Positions 24,578 through 32,937 of a DNA stretch of 62,429 nucleotides are shown one piece after another. Numbering within the stretch: position 1 is the first letter of the stretch; every line of letters begins with the position of its first letter. The stretch covers positions 1-62,429 of the forward strand of contig DAOTXN010000030.1 of the NCBI GenBank assembly GCA_034435435.1. The letters run 5' to 3'. The position numbers and the translations under genes are program-made. The notes under the pieces were generated by a model. That model searched no databases. It was not told the origin of the DNA and saw only the letters and a program-made list of their open reading frames with translations. This DNA is from DAOTXN01 sp034435435. GTDB lineage: Bacteria > Chloroflexota > Anaerolineae > S140-20.

Positions 24578-25605
24578 CGATGAAAGCGGCGGTTTTTCAA
24601 GGGATCGGGCAAATCGAGGTGGCCGATGTGCCCTGGCCGGAACCGGGAGCGGGCGAGGTCCTGGTGCAGGTCGGTTATTGCGGCATCTGCGGCTCCGACC
24701 TGGAAGCGCTGCAGGTCGGCATGTACGAGCCGGGATTGATCATCGGGCACGAGTTCGCCGGGGCCATCGCCGGGCTGGGCCCAGACGTGAGCGGTTGGCG
24801 CGTAGGGGAGCGGGTGGTGGTCAACGACGCCATCCCGTGCGGCGTGTGTGGCCCGTGCCGGGAGGGGCGGCTAGACGCCTGCGAGGACCTGACTATGGTC
24901 GGCGTCACCCACGACGGGGCCATGGCCGAATACATCAAGGTCACAGCCAGAGGGCTACATCGCTTACCCGCTGGCGTCAGCCTGCGCCGGGGCGCGCTGG
25001 TCGAGCCGCTGACAGTGGCGTTACACGGCGTGCGTCGCTCGCGGCTCAAGGCAGGCGACCACGCGCTGGTGATGGGCGGCGGCCCCATCGGGCTGCTGAC
25101 GCTGCAATGCGCCCGATTGGCCGGGGCGCGCACGGTGGTCGTCACCGAGATAGACCCCACCCGCGCGGAACTGGCAGAGCGATTGGGCGCGACGCTCGTG
25201 CTGGACCCAAGCCGCGACAACGTCGGCGTGGCGCTGGCGGGCCTCACCGACGGGCGCGGTCCCGACGTTATCTACATCTGTACGGGCGCGCCGGCGCCCT
25301 ATCGAGATGCCGTCTCGCTGGTGCGCAAGGGCGGGCAGGTTTTCGTCCTGGGCGTGTGCGTGGAACCGGTCGAAGCCGATTTTATGAGCGTCGTACTGAA
25401 CGATCTGTGCATCGAGGGCAGTCTGGCCGGCCGGGCCGAATTTCCGGCCGCCATCGACTTGGTGGCCCAGGGCCGGGTGGACGTGGAGGCGCTGGTGTCG
25501 CACGAGATTCCCCTGGACGACGTCGTGGCCGGGGGGTTCGAGCGCCTAAACACGCCCGGCTCCGGGGCGGTCAAAGTGCTGGTTCGAATAGGAGGAGAAC
25601 AATGA
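24571..25605 (+). CDS. Zinc-dependent medium-chain alcohol/polyol dehydrogenase
   Basis: The 344-residue MDR family enzyme has catalytic-zinc ligands in YCGICGSDLE (about residue 34) and GHEFAG (about 59). Four structural-zinc cysteines lie in CGVCGPCREGRLDAC. The Rossmann fold has MGGGPIGLLTLQ (about 166). It resembles sorbitol, threonine or butanediol dehydrogenases using NAD(P)+. ATG 24571 overlaps the ThDP gene by 7 bp; ATG 24580 is possible, but GGAAGG lies closer to the first. Its own stop overlaps the SCP2 gene start (ATGA). It may oxidise or reduce the product of the ThDP enzyme. Confidence 0.85.
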   Translation: MVTMKAAVFQGIGQIEVADVPWPEPGAGEVLVQVGYCGICGSDLEALQVGMYEPGLIIGHEFAGAIAGLGPDVSGWRVGERVVVNDAIPCGVCGPCREGRLDACEDLTMVGVTHDGAMAEYIKVTARGLHRLPAGVSLRRGALVEPLTVALHGVRRSRLKAGDHALVMGGGPIGLLTLQCARLAGARTVVVTEIDPTRAELAERLGATLVLDPSRDNVGVALAGLTDGRGPDVIYICTGAPAPYRDAVSLVRKGGQVFVLGVCVEPVEADFMSVVLNDLCIEGSLAGRAEFPAAIDLVAQGRVDVEALVSHEIPLDDVVAGGFERLNTPGSGAVKVLVRIGGEQ

Positions 25606-26036
25606 AATTGGGTTCGCTGGAATACCTGGAGGCCATCAAAGAGCGCTCCAACGCCGACGCCAAATATCTTGAGTTGGCCAAAGGTCACAATGCCTCGTAC
25701 ACGCTGGTGTTGGAGCCGGAGCCTGAACAGGGCGTGACCGGGCAGACCATCGTCGGCTTTGACAACGTGGACGGGGAGATGAACCAGGTCTGGCTGGGGC
25801 AGCGCCCCACCGAGTTTACTCTGTCGGCTCCGTACAGCGTGTGGGTGGACATTCTGCGCGGCAAGATGGGTCCGACCAAGGCCATCGCCTCGCGCAAGCT
25901 CAAGACGCAGGGACCGTTTCTGCAACTGCTACAGGGCGGCAGCCGCATCATCCGCTGGGTGGAAATTCTGCGCACCATCCCCACCGAGTTTGAGGGGAGC
26001 TACGCCCAATACAACTTGCCCGGCAAGTCCACGTGA
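25602..26036 (+). CDS. SCP2 sterol-binding domain-like protein
   Basis: A 144-residue soluble protein of SCP-2-like fold: an alpha/beta start (LEYLEAIKERSNADAKY), a beta hairpin with SYTLVLEPEP, and GKMGPTKAIASRKLKTQG near the C-terminus. The GK-x(4-5)-A---L-G pattern is shared with SCP2 lipid carriers. It probably binds an acyl chain or acyl-CoA in a hydrophobic tunnel. ATG at 25602 follows GGAGGAGAAC and overlaps the dehydrogenase stop. The TGA is immediately followed by the CoA-transferase ATG (TGATG). Its place between a dehydrogenase and a CoA-transferase suggests it presents a hydrophobic substrate (inference). Confidence 0.72.
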   Translation: MKLGSLEYLEAIKERSNADAKYLELAKGHNASYTLVLEPEPEQGVTGQTIVGFDNVDGEMNQVWLGQRPTEFTLSAPYSVWVDILRGKMGPTKAIASRKLKTQGPFLQLLQGGSRIIRWVEILRTIPTEFEGSYAQYNLPGKST

Positions 26037-27166
26037 TGCGTGTGCTTGACCTCTCGCGGCTCCTGCCCGGGCCGTACTGCTCGCGTATCTTGGCCGATTT
26101 TGGGGCCGAGGTCATCAAGGTCGAGCAGCCCGGCGGGGGAGACTGGGCCCGTTCTGTGCCGCCGTTGGACCCGCACAGCGGCGAGAGCCTGCTCTTTCAC
26201 GCCCTCAACCGGGGCAAAAAGAGCCTCACCCTGGATTTAAAATCAGAGGCCGGGCGTGCCATTCTGCTGCGGCTGGTCGAGAGCGCCGACGTGCTGTTGG
26301 AGAGCTTTCGCCCCGGCGTGATGGAGCGGCTGGGGCTGGGATACGCGCGCCTGGCGCAAGCGAACCCGCGCCTGGTCTACTGCGCCTTGAGTGGTTACGG
26401 CCCAGATGGTCCATACCGGGAACGGGCCGGCCATGACCTGAATTACAGCGGGCTGGCCGGCCTGCTAGACCTGACCGGGCCGCGCGACGGGCCGCCGGTT
26501 ATCCTTGGCGCGCCCGTGGCCGACCTGGCCGGGGCGCTGTGGGCGACGGTGGGCATTCTGCTGGCCCTGCTGGAACGGGAGCAAACGGGCGTGGGCCAGC
26601 GCGTAGACGCCTCGTTGTTGGGCGGTGCGCTGGCCTGCCTGCCGCTGGCGCTGGCCAGATTGCAGGGCGGTCAGCCAATGAGACGCGGCGCCGGCGACCT
26701 GGCCGGCGGGCAGGTATGTTACCAGATTTATGCGACCCAGGACGGCGGGTATATGACGTTGGCGGCGCTGGAGCCACAATTTTGGAGCGCCTTTTGTCAG
26801 GCCGTAGGGCGCGAGGATTTGCTGAACCAGCAACACGCGCCGACCGGTCCCGGCGAGCCGGTCTACGAGGACCTGTGCGCGCTCTTTCGCTCGCGCACGC
26901 GCTCAGAGTGGACCGCGATATTGAGTAAGGTAGACGCCTGTTGCGAGCCGGTGTACACGTTGGCAGAGGCGCTGGACTCGCCGCCGGTGCAAGCATTAGG
27001 CAAGCTTGCCGACGCGGTTCTCCTGCCGCCGGTGCGTCTGTCGGGCCATCCGGTTTCCTCGCATGCTCCTGCTCCCACCCTAGGACAGCACACGGCGACT
27101 TGTTTGGCCGAGTTGGGTTACGACGAGGCGATGGTGATGGCATTGCGCGAGCAAGGGGTGGTATGA
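26036..27166 (+). CDS. Class III CoA-transferase (CaiB/BaiF family)
   Basis: A 376-residue enzyme with all family marks: MRVLDLSRLLPGPYCSRIL at the start, the FGAEVIKVE strand, SLTLDLK (about 66-72), SGYGPDGPYRERAGHDLNYSG with the catalytic Asp (about 137), and DASLLGGAL (about 195). Family III enzymes move CoA between carboxylic acids through an aspartyl-CoA anhydride, or epimerise 2-methylacyl-CoA. The nearest general type looks like alpha-methylacyl-CoA racemase/CaiB, which cannot be told apart by eye. It is last in the operon. Its 3' end faces selB with about 55 bp between. Confidence 0.88.
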   Translation: MRVLDLSRLLPGPYCSRILADFGAEVIKVEQPGGGDWARSVPPLDPHSGESLLFHALNRGKKSLTLDLKSEAGRAILLRLVESADVLLESFRPGVMERLGLGYARLAQANPRLVYCALSGYGPDGPYRERAGHDLNYSGLAGLLDLTGPRDGPPVILGAPVADLAGALWATVGILLALLEREQTGVGQRVDASLLGGALACLPLALARLQGGQPMRRGAGDLAGGQVCYQIYATQDGGYMTLAALEPQFWSAFCQAVGREDLLNQQHAPTGPGEPVYEDLCALFRSRTRSEWTAILSKVDACCEPVYTLAEALDSPPVQALGKLADAVLLPPVRLSGHPVSSHAPAPTLGQHTATCLAELGYDEAMVMALREQGVV

Positions 27167-27220
27167 GTCAGCGATCAAACACCACCTGGTCGCTACCCGA
27201 CCTCCCCCACACCTACGATT

Positions 27221-29128
27221 TCACCGCAGCACCCGCTCATCGCCTACCCGGCGGGTCACACCGGTGGCGTCCAGGTGCTCCAAAAAGCCCAGGGCATATT
27301 TGCGGCTGGCGTTGAACAGATCGCGGACCTGGCCCACGGTGATGCTGCCATTTTCCTGGATGAAGGCGCGGGTGCGCTCGATCATCTCGTCGTAAGTTTC
27401 GGCCAGAAAGAGCACGTCCTCGTTGACTTGCACCAGCCGGCGCTGGATCAACAGCGCCGCCAGCACCTCCTCGGCCCCGTCGAGCGCCGCCAGGCTTTCC
27501 TTAACCGAGGGAGGCGTGAAACGGTCGGCGCGGAAACGTTCCAGCAGCGCCTCGACTTGTTTTTGCTGTTGCGCCGAGAAGCGCACGGCGTGCGTGGGCA
27601 GGCGCACGACAGCGCCCTCGTCGGCCACCTGCCCCTCGGCGGCGGCCTGGGCCATCACGGCGTTGAAGCGGTCCTTGACCGTGGGCTGGAGCCTGAGCCG
27701 GCCCCGCAGCGCCTCACGGGGCATGCCGACGCGCAAGGGGTTGTTCTGGTGGAAAGTGTGTAGCTCACGCTCTATCTGCTGGGTGAGGGCCGACCAACCC
27801 GAGCGCGAGACAAAGAGCTGCTGTCCCCCGTCGCCGCGCAGCGTGCTCTCACCCAAAATCACCACCTGGCTCGACGCTACTAATTCGACCAGCGCCGGCC
27901 CCGTCTCTTGGCCCAGGCCGCTGGCCTGCGCCAGCTCGGCCCCGGTCAGCGGCCCGCGCCGTTCGAGCGTCTGCAAGGCCACCTCCGCCGGCGCACCCTG
28001 GGCCAATGTCTCCAGACGTTGGATGACCTGGGGCCGAAAGCGACGGTGACGCTGGCCGGGGTGTGGGTCCACCACCGTCCCCCCGCCAATGGTCAGCGAG
28101 GGCGAGGGCAAGCGCACGATAAATCGGTCGCCCTTGATCAGCGGTACAGGGTTGGCCAGACGCAGTTGCACCCAGCCGCTCTGCCCGGCCGGCACTATCT
28201 CGTCGGCCAACAGACGCACGTGAGCCAGCACCTCGGCCGCGCCGCTGAAAAACTTGACTTGTTGGTTGTGCTGTAAAGGCCAGGGGTTGTCACCCAGATA
28301 ATCCAGCCGGGCGTCCACTAACACGGTTCCCCGCAGCCAACCGGGAATCGTAAGCACATCGCCGCGCTTCAAATCTTCTTTGCGCACGCCGGTGAGGTTC
28401 ACGGCCACCCGGCTGCCGGGCACGGCCTGCTCGATTTTGTGTTTGTGCGTTTGCAAGCCACGCACCCTGGCCTTGAGTCCCTGGGGCTGGATTTCGACTT
28501 CCTGGCCGACGCTGAGCGAGCCGTCTGTCAGCGTGCCGGTGACGACCGTGCCAAAGCCCGCAATGGTGAACACACGGTCCACCGGCAAGCGTGGGCGGCC
28601 CCGGTCGCGTCGGGGTTGGCTGGAAGCCAAAACCCGTTCTATCACCTCCAGCAATTCGCTCAAGCCCTGGCCCGTGCGCGCCGACACAGGGACGAGAGGA
28701 ACGCCATCCAGACACGTGCCTTCCAACGCCTCTTCGACCTCGGCCGTCACCAATTCCAACCAACCTTCTTCGTTGATCAGGTCCACTTTGGTCAGCGCGA
28801 CGACGCCGCTTTGGATGTGCAACAGGTCGAGGATGGCCAGGTGCTCGCGGGTTTGGGGCATCACTCCCTCGTCGGCAGCGATGACAAACAGGGCCGCGTC
28901 GATCCCACCCACGCCGGCCAGCATGTTTTCGATAAAATCTTTGTGGCCGGGCACGTCTACCACGCCCACCGGCTCGCCATTGGGCAGCGTGAGCCAGGCA
29001 AAGCCCAGGTCAATGGTCATCTCGCGCTCCTGCTCTTCGCGCAGCCGGTCGGGGTTGATGCCGGTCAGGGCCTGCACCAGGGTAGACTTGCCGTGATCCA
29101 CGTGGCCCGCAGTGCCAATGACGCGCAC
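27221..29128 (-). CDS. selB: Selenocysteine-specific elongation factor SelB
   Basis: The 635-residue translational GTPase has G1 GHVDHGKST (8-16), G2 in REMTIDLGFAW (about 35-45), G3 DVPGHKDF, G4 TKVD and SAR. Domain 2/3 beta barrels follow, then four winged-helix repeats at the C-terminus (about 385-635) that bind the SECIS hairpin. It carries Sec-tRNA to in-frame UGA codons. GTG start at 29128 with GGAGAA placed inside the end of the coiled-coil gene, 3 bp after that gene's stop. selA, selC and selD are not in this window. Confidence 0.93.
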   Translation of the reverse strand: MRVIGTAGHVDHGKSTLVQALTGINPDRLREEQEREMTIDLGFAWLTLPNGEPVGVVDVPGHKDFIENMLAGVGGIDAALFVIAADEGVMPQTREHLAILDLLHIQSGVVALTKVDLINEEGWLELVTAEVEEALEGTCLDGVPLVPVSARTGQGLSELLEVIERVLASSQPRRDRGRPRLPVDRVFTIAGFGTVVTGTLTDGSLSVGQEVEIQPQGLKARVRGLQTHKHKIEQAVPGSRVAVNLTGVRKEDLKRGDVLTIPGWLRGTVLVDARLDYLGDNPWPLQHNQQVKFFSGAAEVLAHVRLLADEIVPAGQSGWVQLRLANPVPLIKGDRFIVRLPSPSLTIGGGTVVDPHPGQRHRRFRPQVIQRLETLAQGAPAEVALQTLERRGPLTGAELAQASGLGQETGPALVELVASSQVVILGESTLRGDGGQQLFVSRSGWSALTQQIERELHTFHQNNPLRVGMPREALRGRLRLQPTVKDRFNAVMAQAAAEGQVADEGAVVRLPTHAVRFSAQQQKQVEALLERFRADRFTPPSVKESLAALDGAEEVLAALLIQRRLVQVNEDVLFLAETYDEMIERTRAFIQENGSITVGQVRDLFNASRKYALGFLEHLDATGVTRRVGDERVLR

Positions 29129-29131
29129 GGT

Positions 29132-30424
29132 CTATTCTCCCTGCTCGTCGTCTTTGGGCGACTGCGCCGACGGGAGCGGTCGAATTTTGGGCAGGTTTTC
29201 GGGTTTTCGGGCCACCGCCTTGAACGATTCGGGCATGGGTGGGCGTTGCTTGATCAACTTGTCCCAGGTGGCGGTCCACTCGCGGGGGCCTACCATAAAG
29301 GCCTGCACCCACGCTTCCTGTACTTCCCACAAGGCCTGCACCTGGGGAGAAAGCTGTAACAAGTAATTTTCTATTGCCTGCACGTGGGCAGAGCGTCTTT
29401 CGTTAAAGCGCGCGTTTTCGCGCCAGCGTTCGTCGTTCTCCAGCCGGAAGCGATCCCACTCTTTTTGGCGCTCGGTGTGCCACTCTTCCACCACCCGTTT
29501 CTGGCGATCCTCGGCGATGCGCTGCATCTCGGCCATTTCGTCTTGGCGGCGCTCGATGCGCTCGCGAAAGGGGTCCAGGTCGGCCAGGGCGCGGCGGACC
29601 AGCTCGTGTTGCTCGCGGGTGCGCACCATTTGGGAGGTCAGGTTGACCGTTTCTTGCTTGATCTCTTCCACCAACTTGCCCCATTCGGCCACCTGACGCT
29701 CCCAGCGGAACTCGGTCACGCGCTGGTTCTCGATGACGCGGCCCTGCTCCTCCAACAATTCGGCCGCGCGGTCCAGCTCTTTGCGCTTGGCTTGAATTGA
29801 CTCTTCGATCAACGGTAGCTTGCTGGCCAGATCATCCGACTTTTTGTTGAGCGCGGTGGCATCCGACTCGAGCTGGGCGATGCGCCGGCTGTCTTGGCGG
29901 CGCTGCTCTTCCAGATAGACTACCGACTGCATGCGGTCTTCCAGCCGTTTGTCCAGCTCGGCCAGTTGGTGCTGCAACATGATGACCGGCGCATTGAGCC
30001 GGCTTAGCTCGGCGTGCAGGCTGGTGATCTCTTCGTCGTAGCGCGGCAGCGGTTTCATCTCCTTGCGTATCTCGGCGATCTGGCGGGTGAACGTCTCTTG
30101 CTCCACCTGGCGCAGGCGGCTCAACTCACGATGGGCCTTTTCACGCTTTTCTTCGTTGGTCTCGATGAGCAGCGTCAATTCCTGGCGCAGTTGCTCCATG
30201 GCGCGATCGATTTGCGCAAACTTGACCAGCTCGGCCCGGGTGCTGTTCAGCAAGCCCTCTAATTCTTGAATCTGGCGGGCCTGGACCTGTAGCTTGCCGG
30301 TCTGGGCTTCCAGGCGCTCTAGCAGCGTCGAGATCAGTTCTTTGTCCTTGCGGCGTTCCTCGTCCAAAAAGGTCAGCCGTTGGCTCAGCTCGGACAGTTC
30401 CATGGTTTGAAAGACGGTAGGCAT
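29132..30424 (-). CDS. Long coiled-coil protein of unknown function
   Basis: A 430-residue, almost wholly alpha-helical protein rich in Glu, Gln, Arg and Leu heptads from residue 5 to about 370 (for example ELISTLLERLEAQTGKLQ). A non-coiled tail contains QAFMVGPREWTATWDKL (about 380-396) and an acidic end. There is no signal peptide or membrane segment. The start is the ATG at 30424, because a good promoter lies just upstream, inside any longer reading frame. It is co-transcribed with selB, 3 bp apart. I do not recognise a family. SMC-like architecture could fit a scaffold, but no ATPase heads exist. Confidence 0.7.
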   Translation of the reverse strand: MPTVFQTMELSELSQRLTFLDEERRKDKELISTLLERLEAQTGKLQVQARQIQELEGLLNSTRAELVKFAQIDRAMEQLRQELTLLIETNEEKREKAHRELSRLRQVEQETFTRQIAEIRKEMKPLPRYDEEITSLHAELSRLNAPVIMLQHQLAELDKRLEDRMQSVVYLEEQRRQDSRRIAQLESDATALNKKSDDLASKLPLIEESIQAKRKELDRAAELLEEQGRVIENQRVTEFRWERQVAEWGKLVEEIKQETVNLTSQMVRTREQHELVRRALADLDPFRERIERRQDEMAEMQRIAEDRQKRVVEEWHTERQKEWDRFRLENDERWRENARFNERRSAHVQAIENYLLQLSPQVQALWEVQEAWVQAFMVGPREWTATWDKLIKQRPPMPESFKAVARKPENLPKIRPLPSAQSPKDDEQGE

Positions 30425-30452
30425 AGGCGTCGCTCCCCACACAAGATGATTC

Positions 30453-30481
30453 ATTATAGCATCAATACCCAGGCCAAGCAA
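30453..30481 (-). promoter_or_regulatory. Promoter of coiled-coil/selB operon
   Basis: Minus-strand -35 TTGCTT at 30481-30476, 17-bp spacer, consensus -10 TATAAT at 30458-30453. Divergent to the promoter at 30510. Confidence 0.7.
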
Positions 30482-30509
30482 AAGTAGGACAAGATGGCAT
30501 CTTGTCTTC

Positions 30510-30538
30510 TTGACGGAAGCGGGCAACCATCCTATAAT
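30510..30538 (+). promoter_or_regulatory. Promoter of the glycosyltransferase operon
   Basis: -35 TTGACG at 30510-30515, 17-bp spacer, -10 TATAAT at 30533-30538. A leader of about 45 nt contains GACGGAG before ATG 30589. Confidence 0.75.
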
Positions 30539-30588
30539 CCGGCGCAGCGTGTCGAAAGAATCCAACGACCCTTGACGGAGATTCAAAC

Positions 30589-31701
30589 ATGCGCATCGGA
30601 TTCGACGCTCGACTGATCTACTATCAACAAGCCGGCATCGGCCAGTACATTTTACACCTGGTGCAGGGATTGGGACGGCTGTTTCAAAAAAGGACGGCCG
30701 AGGAACTGTGGGTCCTGCATAGCCGAAAAGCGCCCCGGTTGAAACTGCCCAGCGGCGTGCGCCAGGCCAGGCTGTGGACCCCCAGCCACCATCGCTTCGA
30801 AAGCGCCGCCCTGCGAGCCGAGTTGCTCGGAAAGCGCCTGGCGCTGTTGCACAGCCCTGATTTTATCCCCCCCTTTGGAGGGCGCTTTCGATCCATTATC
30901 ACCATTCACGACTTGAACTTTATCCATTTCCCGCAGTTCCTCACCCCCGCGAGCGCGCGTTACTACGGCCAAATCCATCGCGCCGTCCGGCGAGCCGACC
31001 ACATCCTGACCGACTCGCACTGGACGCGACAGGACGTCATCACCGCACTTGGCGTCTCACCCGAACGTGTGACGACGGTGCACCTGGCGGCCAATCCTGT
31101 CTACCGACCCATCACCGACCATCAAGAAGTACGCCGAACGGTGAGCGGCTATGGCTTGCCCTCCGACTTTATTATTTTCGTAGGCACTTTGGAACCGCGC
31201 AAGAACGTCTCGACGCTCTTGAAAGCCTTCCACCGCCTGCGCGAACAGGGATACAAGCTTCACCTGGCGATCGTGGGGCGCAAGGGCTGGCTGTACGAAG
31301 ACATTTTTTCCACGCTGACCCAGCTCAAGCTGGCCGACTATGTCCATTTTTTGGAAAACACACCCAATGAAGACCTGGCCCGCCTGTACAACGCCGCCCA
31401 ATGTCTGGCGCTCCCGTCCTATTACGAAGGCTTTGGTCTCCCCCCCCTGGAAGCGATGGCCTGCGGCACGCCGGTGGTCGTCTCTAATCGCGCCTCGCTG
31501 CCCGAAGTGGTGGGCGACGCGGGCTTGCTCATTGACCCTGACCGCCCGGAAGAACTGAGTGCAGCGTTGGTCCGCGTCCTCGACGACGGCGAGTTGCGCG
31601 CTACACTGCACCGGCGGGGCTTGAAACGCGCCAGCGAGTTTTCCTGGGCCAGGGCCGCCCACGAGACATTGTCAGTCTATGAGCAAGTATTAGCCAGCTA
31701 A
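30589..31701 (+). CDS. Glycosyltransferase family 4 (GT-B)
   Basis: A 370-residue enzyme of GT-B fold. The N-terminal acceptor domain starts MRIGFDARLIYYQQAGIGQYI. The C-terminal donor domain has FVGTLEPRKNVSTLLKAF (about 200-217), the nucleotide-sugar segment PSYYEGFGLPPLEAMACGTPVV (about 280-301; Glu, Gly and Glu spaced as in E-x7-E), and SLPEVVGDAGLLIDP. It transfers a sugar from an NDP donor in the cytoplasm, probably for envelope polysaccharide. The first of three glycosyltransferase genes, 9 bp from the next. Confidence 0.88.
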   Translation: MRIGFDARLIYYQQAGIGQYILHLVQGLGRLFQKRTAEELWVLHSRKAPRLKLPSGVRQARLWTPSHHRFESAALRAELLGKRLALLHSPDFIPPFGGRFRSIITIHDLNFIHFPQFLTPASARYYGQIHRAVRRADHILTDSHWTRQDVITALGVSPERVTTVHLAANPVYRPITDHQEVRRTVSGYGLPSDFIIFVGTLEPRKNVSTLLKAFHRLREQGYKLHLAIVGRKGWLYEDIFSTLTQLKLADYVHFLENTPNEDLARLYNAAQCLALPSYYEGFGLPPLEAMACGTPVVVSNRASLPEVVGDAGLLIDPDRPEELSAALVRVLDDGELRATLHRRGLKRASEFSWARAAHETLSVYEQVLAS

Positions 31702-31710
31702 TCAACGCCA

Positions 31711-32937
31711 ATGCACATCTTACTGCTTACCCCTCAACTGCCCTATCCGCCGCACCAGGGAACGACTATACGTAATTGGGGCCTGATCCATCACCTCGCC
31801 CGGCGGCATCAGGTATCGCTGCTGTCTTTCCTGGAGCCAGGACAGGCGCTGGAGCGCGCCGATCCTTTACTAGAGGTGTGCGCGCAAGTCGAAACCGTGC
31901 CCACGCCTCCTGCTCGCTCACTTGCGCGACGGGCCTGCGACACGTTGATCCGCCCACTGCCCGACATGGCCCTGCGATTGGCTTCTCCCGCGTTTGCCGA
32001 ACGTCTGGTCGCCTGGCTCGACCGCGCACCCTTTGACGTGGTCCACGTGGAAGGCATCGAGATGACGCCCTACCTGGATCGAGTGCTGGAGCGCGTTCCT
32101 GTCGTGATCTTGGACGATCACAACTGCGAATACAAGCTCCAAAAGAGCTACGCCCAGATTGACGCCCGCATCCCCCGACGCTGGCCGGGGGCGCTCTATT
32201 CGTTCATCCAATGGCAAAAACTACGTCGCTATGAAGCCAGCGTGTGTCGCCGCGCCCACCACGTGCTGGCCGTCTCCGAGACTGACGCCCAGGCTCTATG
32301 CCAGATCGTCCCCAACCTGGACATCACCCTCATCCCCAACGGCATCGACGCCGACCAATACACCCCAATCTACCAATCTACCACCAACGCACCTACGCTC
32401 ATCTTTACTGGCAAAATGGACTTTCGCCCCAACGTGGACGCCGTGCGCTGGTTCGCCGACCAGATCTGGCCCCTCGTGCGGGCCGCCGCGCCCGATGCGC
32501 ACTTTTTCGTCGTGGGGCAGCGCCCCCACTCACAATTGGACGACCTGCGCGACGACCCGTCGCTGACGCTCACGGGTTGGGTGGATGACATGCGTCCCTA
32601 CATCAGCCAGGCTACGGTGTACGTCGCGCCGCTGCGCATGGGCAGCGGCACGCGGCTCAAACTGCTGGAAGCCATGGCCTGGGGAAAGGCCATCGTCAGC
32701 ACACGCATGGGCGCCGAAGGATTGACTCAAGCCACCGGCGACGCGCCGGCGCTGGTGCAGGTGGACGACGACGACCCGCTGGCCTTTGCCGGCGCCGTCA
32801 TCGCTCTGCTGCAAGACCCAGAACGACGGGTCAGGCTCGGTCGGGCCGCCCGCGCCTTTGTGGAGACGCACTATGATTGGCGCGTCATCATCCCTCGCTT
32901 AGAAGCGCTATACGCCCGCCAGAGAGAGGACCGATGA
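31711..32937 (+). CDS. Glycosyltransferase family 4 (GT-B)
   Basis: A 408-residue GT-B enzyme: MHILLLTPQLPYPPHQGTT N-terminus, FTGKMDFRPNVDAVRWFAD (about 231-249) opening the donor domain, and APLRMGSGTRLKLLEAMAWG (about 308-327) with the donor-binding Gly and Glu residues. At residues 215-228 a short CCAATCTACC tract (32361-32386) is translated as TPIYQSTTNAP, in an inter-domain loop. No distinct RBS separates it from the previous gene (9-bp gap). Its TGA overlaps the ATG of the next gene. Confidence 0.87.
   Translation: MHILLLTPQLPYPPHQGTTIRNWGLIHHLARRHQVSLLSFLEPGQALERADPLLEVCAQVETVPTPPARSLARRACDTLIRPLPDMALRLASPAFAERLVAWLDRAPFDVVHVEGIEMTPYLDRVLERVPVVILDDHNCEYKLQKSYAQIDARIPRRWPGALYSFIQWQKLRRYEASVCRRAHHVLAVSETDAQALCQIVPNLDITLIPNGIDADQYTPIYQSTTNAPTLIFTGKMDFRPNVDAVRWFADQIWPLVRAAAPDAHFFVVGQRPHSQLDDLRDDPSLTLTGWVDDMRPYISQATVYVAPLRMGSGTRLKLLEAMAWGKAIVSTRMGAEGLTQATGDAPALVQVDDDDPLAFAGAVIALLQDPERRVRLGRAARAFVETHYDWRVIIPRLEALYARQREDR
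32356..32386. repeat. Intragenic CCAATCTACC tract
   Basis: Tandem CCAATCTA/CCAATCTACC units inside the GT4 gene, in frame. The same words occur inverted and direct in the next gene (33462-33512) and in a related form at 49768. Confidence 0.45.

Noticed and set aside
24678..26036. 452-codon open frame over the dehydrogenase and SCP2 genes
   Set aside because: Arg/Gly/Ala-rich shadow frame with no motif; the overlapping frames have clear zinc-dehydrogenase and SCP2 signatures.
22847..27166. Oxalate degradation (frc-oxc) operon
   Set aside because: A CoA-transferase plus ThDP enzyme invites this reading, but the added dehydrogenase and SCP2 genes do not fit it and the ThDP enzyme looks acetolactate-synthase-like. 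It cannot be fully excluded by eye.
27221..29128. Selenoprotein genes near selB
   Set aside because: No neighbouring gene shows an in-frame TGA with coding on both sides and a nearby SECIS-like hairpin.
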